Assembly (NCBI GenBank): GCA_938743325.2
Contig: OW568891.1
Coordinates: forward strand, 496,001 to 560,000
DNA length: 64,000 nucleotides
From: Pycnococcus provasolii
Lineage: Eukaryota > Chlorophyta > Pseudoscourfieldiophyceae > Pseudoscourfieldiales > Pycnococcaceae
Direction of reading: 5' to 3'
The notes below the pieces were generated by a model, which ran no database searches, was not told the origin of the DNA, and saw only the letters and a program-made list of their open reading frames with translations. The translations under genes and the position numbers were made by a program. Each line of letters starts with the position of its first letter. Position 1 is the first letter of the stretch. Positions 55,990 to 64,000 of this stretch are shown one piece after another.

Positions 55990-57655
55990 TCACACCGCGC
56001 TCGGCTCGGGTGACAGCGCGGAAGCCAGGGCCGCGGGTGCACGCTCCATCGTGGGTGCAGGAACCGGCGCGGGCTGGACGGTGGGGGATGGTCTCGCGAA
56101 TTTGCCCTCCGCATCGTGCGGCGACGGCGCGTGAGACGCGGCTGCGTACGCCGCGGGCGAAGCCGCTGCATCGTCCACGCCACCACCGCCACCGCTTGCC
56201 CACCACCGCGGGTTCCAAAACGCAGCCTTCTCCTCCTCAAGCACAGCCTCGCGCCGTAGCAGAGCCTCGACGCGCGCTAGAAGGGGAGCTGTGCCGTCAA
56301 AAGCCACGCCGGAGTCGCTTCCAGGCGCCTTGGCTTCCTCGAGCAAGGACTTGGCGCGCTGCAGCGCAGCCTGCCCTTCCACAGCCTGTCCCGACATGAG
56401 GCAGACGAGACCAAGCAGGTAGAATACTTCGCAGTCGCACTCATCTTCGTAGCTAAGCTCGCGCAGACAATCCGCGGCAACGTCGTACTCGCTGAGTTCC
56501 GCGAAGAGACGCGATGTGACAAGGCGGAAGTCATAGCTTGGAACAGGACCTCCAGAAGCTGCAGAGTTGCGCCCGAGCTCGTGAGCTCGATTCACGAGCA
56601 CCAACGCTTCGCCGCGACGGTACTGTGTTAGCCTAAGATCTGCGAGTGCCTGGCAAGCCTCCGCATTCTTCGCGTCGCCCTCCAGCGCGAGATCCAGCAG
56701 GCGCTCGCAGCGTGCCAAGCTACCCGGCTCGTCGAATAGGTCTGTCAAGTACACCTTTGCACAAGCGGTCATGACGGCGGCACCACGCACCTTGAGCTCT
56801 GCGCGTTTCACCTTCACCTCCTCAGGGCTCAGCGCCCCAGCGGCGCTGTTCGCTGCACCGGCACCTACAACGGCCGTCGTGGACTTGAGGGACTCCAGCT
56901 CACTCCTGACAAGCGCGAGCGCGCGCTCAAAAGCCTCAACGGCCGGTTGGCCTTGCTCGAGATGCCCGAGGGTGATGTACTTATCCGCGGATGCGTTCGG
57001 CGCAAGCGCTATGGAACGTAAGCACAGGTCGCGCGCACCCTTAACGTCACCCATCTCCCAGAGCAGTTCCGCCGACGCGTCCATGACGTCCGTCATGCTC
57101 GGCTCCATCTCCAGGACACGTGCATACAGCCTTAACGCAGGTTCAGGTTTTCCTTCCGCGGTTAACCTTCTCGCTCTGGTCACAAGCTGCTGCGGTGTTG
57201 GCATCTTGCCTCCGGGTGTGCACACCATCAGCTCCCACCGTTTTTCTGGTTCCTGTCCAAGAAACTCAATGGTGTCCTCGAGGAAGCAAACCTAATACAT
57301 TTATTATTTGTATGCGTTTTGTTTTTTGTGTAAGTATTTTTGTTTGGGCAACCACACGTGTGCGCCGGAGCGTGCACGCATGAGTATTCTTGCAACGAAC
57401 GCAACGCACCATTGCTTGTAGCAGCCTTGCGAAGGCGCGTATAAGTTTTTGGAGAAACGAGGAGAGTGCCCCTCTCCGCCTGTGTCTGTGTTTCCCCTCC
57501 TCGTCTGCGTCTAACCTTGCGCTCGCCGTGCGAGTGCGATCGGCATTCGTCGCCGACCCGCTTTGTCCCGCCGCGGCCGCGGCCGCACCTCCTCCTCCTC
57601 CTCTCCTGTCCAGCGGCCCGTAGCCGCCCGGGCTCGAGGCGACCGCGGAGGCCAT
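55990..57655 (-). CDS. TPR protein resembling ribosome-assembly chaperone Acl4
   Basis: The main exon (55990..57291) holds TPR repeats: TPQQLVTRARRLTAEGKPEPALRLYARVLEMEP, AELLWEMGDVKGARDLCLRSIALAPN, YITLGHLEQGQPAVEAFERALALV, EACQALADLRLTQYRRGEALVLVNRAHEL, and CEVFYLLGLVCLMSGQAVEGQAALQRAKSLL. The 'c.v.YLLGL' and final helical part resemble Acl4, the chaperone of ribosomal protein L4. An ATG at 57228 would give 412 residues. The frame is protein-like upstream of it, back to an acceptor TATTAG at 57292 (VCFLEDTIEFLGQEPEKRWEL). I therefore propose an upstream exon 57410..57655 (MASAVASSPGG ... FARLLQAM) with donor GTGCGT, a 118-bp phase-0 intron and 515 residues in all. The upstream exon is inference; the TPR region is firm. 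Confidence 0.7.
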
Positions 57656-58362
57656 GGCTGGCTTGGCTGTCGTGCGTGCGCGCCTTGTTGTGGGAGTGGA
57701 GGGGAGGGAGAGGCAGCGAACAGGCACGTGGGTGGACGGCAGCCGGGAGGGAAAAGGGACCAGTAGTACCCTCGAAGGGCAAGTCCAGGGAGGGAGGGAG
57801 GGAGGGACCCAAGAGTGGACTTTTTCCGAACGCAACGTCCACTACGGTATTCTTAGGGTAGGGGAGAGGCGAGAACGACGAGGAGGTTTGGTTTCTTTCT
57901 AGGCTCTACTTCCTATCCGTCTGAACCCGCCTTGCTCTGATGAGAGCGAGTGCCGTTGCCTCCCTTGTCCCCTGCATGCCATGCCCTCTCTTCCATCCCT
58001 ATTCCTGCGGGCCCCCTTGTTGTGCTAACGGTCACCTGACACCTGACCCACTTCCCTTCCCCTCGGTTCCATGGGCTGAGCTTGGGCTGAGTTAAAATTT
58101 ACTTTTTACCTTACGAAACGAGAGAGTCGTTGGTTCGGTCAACCGGGTTGGCGAAGGGAAGGAAGAAAAGAAAAGCTGGGATGCGGTCTCGATTCTCGAG
58201 AGAAAACCAAAACCACATTCTTTGTACGGGTTTCTGACCTCTCACAAGTCTGGCTTGCTCTTCCACGTCCACCATACAACCGGATGATTTGTCACATATG
58301 TACAGTACAGTACTGTACAGTACAGTACAGTACCGGTACTGTACAGTACGGTACCGGTCCAA
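57656..58362. other. Intergenic region with GTAC-palindrome cluster
   Basis: No gene is supported. A cluster of tacagtac, gtactgtac and gtaccggtac palindromes lies at about 58298-58357, directly next to repeat copy C. A gggagggagggaggg run lies at about 57787-57809. Confidence 0.5.
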
Positions 58363-58441
58363 GTGGTGAAAGTGAAAAATGTGAATGGACGACCGCTGGA
58401 TAGAATAAAGTACACTTCATTACTGAATGAGGGATCTCAGC
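58363..58441 (-). repeat. Copy C of the gene-3'-end-associated repeat
   Basis: The reverse strand reads cgctgagatccctcattcagtaatgaagtgtactttattctatccagc... then gtccattcac and cactttcaccac. It starts 3 bp after the stop codon (58444) of the giant gene and runs in its direction. The plus strand is open and encodes VNGRPLDRIKYTSLLNEGS. Confidence 0.85.
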
Positions 58442-58443
58442 GT

Positions 58444-61400
58444 TTAGCCGAGCTCAGACATCCTCTCGAGGTGCGGTGCGAGCGTCTCAAGCACGTCCAA
58501 GTTGTACCGGTCCACGAGCGCCCAGAAAATCCAATCGCACAGCAACACAACCTTCCTTGCGAGCGGGCGAGACTTCGGACTCAAGAAACCCATGCTCGGT
58601 CTCGATTCTCCTTTCTCGTGTGCAACGGAACCAACTGTTTCATTTAGTGTGTGTGTTAGGGTGTTAGTGAATTTGTTTGTTCATCCGCTTATGGATGGTT
58701 AGAGGTAGACTTACGACCAACACTGCCCCCATGTCCGAGGCCTGTCGCCATCTGGACTGACTTGCGCGGCTCCCCACCGCGCTCTTGGATGTACAGAGCA
58801 GCGCGCCTCGCCGAATTGCCTATGAGCTTCGTGTAGTACCGATACGCGGCGGGTCGCGAGCGAAGCTTCTCCTCCATGGTCATGTCGAAGCTCACCGCGC
58901 TTGGCTTGTCCTTTCTTGGCAAGTCCATTCTCGACACGCGACGTAAGTTCGAGCGTGGGATTGGCGCGGCGAGGTCGGGCTGCAGAAGCATTTCCATCTC
59001 ACGATCCTCCGGTGGACTCATGAAGTCAGCGAGGCGGCAGAACGCCTCGAGGAAGTACGTCCACTTAAGACAAGATCGTTCTTTCCTAAGCCTAAGTTCG
59101 TCGACGAACATAGGTCGCGACCAGTTGAAGCACAGAATTGCCTCGCGGCGCGATACGCCGGTAACATCCGTGAAAAGGATGCCGCAATCGCTCAAGAAGC
59201 GCAGCCATCCTGTGCAGCTCAGTCCATTGGCTAGCTCGGTAAGCTGCTTTTCCCCCTTGGTGAGAGTTGGCTCCGGCTCTTCTGGCTCCGCGTCCTGAGC
59301 CAAGGAGGGAGGAGGGAGCATTGAAATGGCATCGAGAGGCGGCGGACCCTTGAGCGTTTTGCCAGGTTTCGGATCTGCAACTGTGCCCGAGGCAATCTTC
59401 CCAGTCCAAGGCGTGGTTGATGTGTAGAACACGAAAATGGAACGGAAAACGCGCTCACGCCGACGAAGCACGCGGTTCGTGCTTTTCCTGTACAGGCGCC
59501 TCCTGCGGAATGCGTCCAGATTCAGTGTCGCCTCGCCACCTCTCAGCTGCCTCTCCACCGTTTCTACAAATTGCGTCAATGCGTCGGCAGGGGGCAACGT
59601 CGGCTTTCCAGCCATGATCACGCCCTTGTCGCTCGTGGTCGGGCGCACGGTCGATGCAAGCGCGATGCGAATGACAGTCTCGCAAAACTCGTAGCGAAGA
59701 AGCGCGTGGTCGTCGTTCAAAACATTATCAGCGTGATTGCGGTCACCCTCCTCGAGATTGCTCTCGAGGAAAATCAGGTCAAGAACAGCACGTCGCTCCG
59801 GCCTGCCATTGAGCACTTTACTGTCGTCCGCAAATATGTTGAATGCATTCAGGCAGACGCCGAATTCATCGAAAGGCTTCTGGTTCAGGCAGCTGTAGTA
59901 CATGTACGCATTCGACATGAAACGGTGGCAGTTGGCGAACGCCTCCTCAAGCCGCTTGATCTCCTTCGCACCCTCCGGTCCCTTGCAAAGCCTACGGAAG
60001 CGCTGCTTCGCCACGCAACGTTCCCAGTCGCGCCGCATTGGCTTGATGACCGCCTCCATCATCGGCTCGTTGCCAGGATAGAAGTGGTCTTCATTCATCA
60101 GATCCTCATTCTCGTCGCTGTCATTGCCGTCGTCGTCATCGTAAAGATCGACGGCACTCCGTCCCTCGACCATCGAGCCGAATTCGCTTTCGTAGATGCG
60201 AGGGGCAAAGATTGACGTCTTTCCGTGCGAACGGAAGTACTTCTTATCACGATGGAAAGCCCCATCTCGCTTTGGACCGTCGTCCCGGTACGGTAAGCTT
60301 GAGATGGGATCTTCGTCGTAGAAATCTTCCGCCTCATCCTCTTCTGGCAACACCGGCACAACTGGGCTGGGTGTCACATGTGCCAGAATGGGAGGACACT
60401 CGCCACTCATCGCCTCGACTCCATTGCCACAGGAAAGCAGTCGAGGAAGGTCTCGCGCGACGTCGTAGTAATCCGTCAGCGTGTGCTTGAGGAAGGCGTC
60501 GAACGCCGCACCAAAGTCTTCGGAGCAGATGGGCTCAACATAGCCATCCTGCAGGTCTATCAGGTAAGCGTCCATGCAGTCCGCGACGCGAAGGGGCGTT
60601 AGGCTCTTCGCATCAGACCAGAGTGCGAGCTCGCGACCTGTGGGGCAACCAGGCCATCCAATCAGACGCAGGGGGGGCGAACGGGTATCTGACGGTTTGT
60701 CAGTGTTCACGCGAACGACACGAGGCGCTCGCGGTCGACTGGATGGCTTCGGTTCCTGTACACGCGTCATGAATGCCGACGGTGGTGGGCTTGGCACGTT
60801 GTTCTCAGGCCTCGCCGCACTTCGGCGCGATCGAGGATTTCGAACTGCCACGGGTGCACGTCGCCCACTCGCCGAAGATGGCCCTGCTTTCATATCATTG
60901 TCATCAGAAGCCTGCTGCGAACCATCTTCACCCATGGCGACGGAATCATCCGAAGCAACTACCGACGGTTCCCAACCCAGCAGCTCGAACAAGCTTCGCG
61001 GCGCGGGGATAGCGCGCCAGCAAACTTCCACTTCATCCACCACGAGTCGCGTGTGGTGGACGTGGTATGGCCTCGAGTGCGCACCAATCTCCGTAGGCAG
61101 GTACACAGGCGGGGGAAAAAGCTCCTCGGCTATTTTCGATCCAGGGATAGCCGCGAATGCCACGAGCCTTCCTGGCTGACGGCTCCTACTCTTTCTTGAA
61201 ATCGTCGGAGGTGACGCCGACGAAGATCGCCTCGGAGACGCGTTTGGACCAAATTGGTAGCGATTGCGAGGCCTGGATGGCGCAGCGGCAAGTGTAAGCG
61301 CGCTTGCCGCACGTTCGCCTGGTTGTGGAGCACCGGGTGGCTGCTTCGGTACTGAGACGACGTCACCCGCGTGCGTGATGCGGTATTCGTGATCTCGTCC

Positions 61401-64000
61401 TCGCCTTTCGGGCGGTGCTAGGATGGCTCGAGACAGCGGCTTCATGCCAGCATTCGAATCTCTCGCGTGCGGTGCGATCCCACGCGACTCGTCGTAGCTA
61501 GGACGTTGATGGTCGACTTGAATATGCCCATCACCAATCGCCAACCGCAACGTGTCATCGTCACGGCCAGAATTGGCGGAATGGCGATCACTGCCAATCC
61601 AGCTCGCATGTCGGAAGGCATGAGATCCAATAATAGCCCTATCATCTACAGCCTGGGAATCGGACGAATAGTCGGGACGTAGATCATCGCCCTGATCCTG
61701 TGTAACGGCATCTTTCACCACCTGAAACACATTGAAGCCAGCGTTACCACCATTCGCACCGGCGGAAGATGGGCGTTGGTGCTTTCTACCAGCACGAAGA
61801 GATGCCGAGCGCATAACGTCGACTTGCTGGATTCGAGGACTCCAGCACGACACTCTCGTCTTGTCGCGAAGTGTAAGACCCTCCTCCTCGAAGTCGATGG
61901 ATCCATAAAATGGACGCACGGGTTTTTGCATCTCATTGCGAAGAGCCCAACGAGGCGTCGTTGAGCCAGCTTCGCGTCGGCGTGCGGGCGATGCACTTCG
62001 CGACCTGCGCCTTGATGCGCGTGCCGGGGAAGAGTAAAGGCTCAGCCGTGGTGCGGGTGGAGCAAGCCTCTTCTCCTCAACCGGAACAGCACCATCGCCG
62101 TCTGGAGCAGCTGGTGACACTTGCGATCCGACATAATTGTCTTCCGGTGAAGCCGCGTACGAAGACTCGGTCGCCGATTGACTTTTCGCCAGCGCGCGAA
62201 CAGCCTTGACAAATGCCACGTGCGAAATGCGTACTTCGTCCATACCACGAGCGGAAAGAGGGCCGTTCGATTCCAACGCATCCTTTGCCGCGCTTCTTAT
62301 CGCACGCTCGATGAGCTTAACCTCATATGGGCGCATGTTCGGGAAAGCCTCCCCGATGCAACCATAGAGTTCCACTCCAAGAACAAAGTTGGGCTTGCGC
62401 CCGTATGCATCATCACGTGCCTTGCGCATGCGTGCAGAGTATCGCCGAAGAAAGTCTCCCAATTCGCAGCGCATCAGACGCCCGCTAACTGTATCCCCCG
62501 TTGTGATCATAAGATCTCGGGGTATGGAGTGCGAGGCCAAAGACTTCACGACGGTCGCGAGAGATGCCGACGAAAGCCTTCGCGGAGTGGCGAATGCTGT
62601 CTTGTTCAGGTGTACCGCGTCATTCCGGGGAGTTTGATTTGCAACAACCTCCGGCGAAATCGACTCGCCCGGGGCGGCGATCGTTTCTCCCGAGTAGAGC
62701 ATATCTTCGCCATAAGCCAATGGGTCTGCGCCGGGAAGTGATCCACGACGAAGAATCATTGCCACTGCGGGTGAACCCGAGTCCTGGATCAGCGCAAGCT
62801 GCGACTCCGTGACAATAAAGTCTCCCGTATCGTTTATCATCGCATTGTCTGCTCTTGCGGCCACGCGATCGACTCCCGTGGAAGTTTCGTGTCGCTCTTC
62901 CACCGAATCTTTCAGCTCCCATTCGCCCGTGGCGCTCACCTGCCACATGTACCGTGGCGCACGAATGCATCGAGCATCCAGTGAGTCGAGAACCGATCTC
63001 TCTGCGTGTGTTCGAACCACAAATCGTACGAGAAGGAGGATTTCAGGCGCAGGTGGTGGACTCCAGAATTGAATCAGGTCCTGCTTCTTCTCGTGCTGTG
63101 CTTTGAATTTGTTCAGAACAACTGCGGCGTTCCATCGCCCCCGGATTTTGACGCGTCCATAATCCATAGCCTTGTCGTTCATGTCATGTATTGCGGCCGC
63201 GAGCACCTCCGCCTCGGTATGGTCGACAAGGAACTTCTTACGTGCAAGCTCCGATCGGTACATGGGCGTTCGATTGCGAGGATGCGTGGAAATGTTGTAC
63301 AGAATGCCCGTGGCGAGCCTCATGGTGGACAAGCAGAGACGAATGTGCTGCTTGTGGTACTCTTGAGTCTTATCCGTGCGATCGGCAACCTCCACATCAT
63401 CGCTTCTCGACTCGCGGTGGTCATCACGTTCATCTTCCGCGGCGGCGATTTCGTCGTTGCCAAGGACGAGCGTTCCATATGTGCCGGTTTTGTCGGGCGA
63501 TTCCATCATATCGCCACCACCCTGTCCCATCATGTCTGCCATACCTCCATCGGCTGTATACAAGCTCGCCGTCACCATCGCGAAGAGGTCCGCACGCTTT
63601 CGAGCTGCTGCCCGAGCCTCGACGATTGCTGAGTATAGATAGTCTTGCAGATGCTCACAAATGGTAAACTTGTTGCTGTCGGACTGGGAAAGATTCAGAA
63701 GAGCAGCTAGGCCGATCGCCTGCCGTCGTCGATCAGACCGGCGGTACGTAGGCTTGAGGTTAGACATGTAGTCTTTTAAGCCGACAATCACGCCGTGCTG
63801 CCCAATGCTCTTGTGCTCACGCGCAAGAATCGCTGCGCCACGAACTCCAACCTCCCGAATTCCAACTTCTCTCGAGGTCATCAGCTTGGACAATGCGGTG
63901 GCGGCTAGCTTCACGCTCGTGGGCACAGATTTCGTAGTCGTCCCACCATCACTGCGATCCGGCGACGGTGGATTCGACACGACGCCGCCTGCTCGAATAT
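58444..64000 (-). CDS. Giant armadillo-like protein, 5' partial at window edge
   Basis: I read complement(join(58444..58634, 58715..>64000)), more than 1,830 residues. The frame is open to the right edge without a supported start, so the gene continues beyond the window. The last exon is short and begins after GAAACAG; an 80-bp phase-1 intron with donor GTAAGT precedes it. It encodes LARKVVLLCDWIFWALVDRY...LERMSELG and stops at 58444. The right-hand (N-terminal) part resembles armadillo/HEAT repeats (AATALSKLMTSREVGIREVGVRGAAILA; QAIGLAALLNLSQSDSNKF). A long basic Ser/Pro/Arg region follows. Two helical modules of the form 'iF...........l...EF.E...RiA' lie near the C-terminus (ALLRYEFCETVIRIALAS; CLKWTYFLEAFCRLADF). 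Such modules occur in large algal and protist proteins, often ciliary, but no function is assigned. Confidence 0.75.

Noticed and set aside
57228-57842. 204-codon minus ORF upstream of the TPR gene
   Set aside because: It is out of frame with the proposed first exon and has a low-complexity, Arg-rich composition. A neighbouring frame gives the coherent exon described for the TPR gene.

Overview
This is a eukaryotic nuclear window, most likely from a unicellular green alga of the prasinophyte type. Four genes point to the green lineage: a thylakoid Stt7/STN7-type state-transition kinase with its two redox cysteines, a ubiquitin-RUB(NEDD8) fusion with a plant-like junction, a plant-type secreted xylose isomerase and a plant-type SMP-C2 synaptotagmin. 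Genes are dense (about 30 in 64 kb) and intron-poor. The ten introns inferred are 80-242 bp long and often start GTACGT. A Rab23-type GTPase hints at a ciliated ancestry. The species cannot be named from this window.

Layout. 0-9 kb: DENN-domain Rab regulator, small coiled-coil protein, profilin, SMP-C2 tether, and a nuclear-looking protein with a WHxH C-terminal domain. 9-17.5 kb: type II membrane protein, acidic Tudor/PWWP-like membrane protein, membrane-anchored TNase, SDR without its catalytic Tyr, cytosolic TrpRS, small coiled-coil protein. 18-27 kb: TDP2-like phosphodiesterase, EF-hand mitochondrial carrier, complex I NDUFA9, and PMS2 with a repeat-built SQ/TQ cluster. 27-38 kb: unknown protein, UPF0696 protein, allantoate deiminase, Stt7/STN7 kinase, relic of an intein-type homing endonuclease, double-C2 protein. 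38.5-41.5 kb: sparse region with a Tc1/mariner-like MITE, uridine kinase and a pseudogene fragment. 41.6-52.9 kb: Rab23, xylose isomerase, NELF-C/D-like protein, F-box cyclin, ubiquitin-RUB, RNase H2 subunit C. 53-64 kb: NFRKB/INO80G-like protein, TPR protein resembling Acl4, and a giant armadillo-like protein that runs off the right edge.

Genes mostly alternate strand. Tail-to-tail gaps are very short (38-240 bp) and head-to-head gaps are promoter regions. Telomere-like CCCTAA/TTAGGG tracts occur only upstream of start codons and in none of the convergent gaps. There is no operon logic. Several genes serve genome maintenance (TDP2, PMS2, RNase H2C, an INO80 subunit), but I read this as coincidence.

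The least ordinary observations are the intein/HEN relic at 35.2-35.5 kb, a ~75-bp block repeated downstream of three genes in the same orientation, the SQ/TQ cluster in PMS2, and a cyclin-F-like F-box plus cyclin architecture with an Asn-rich insertion. All calls come from reading translations by eye; no database search was run.
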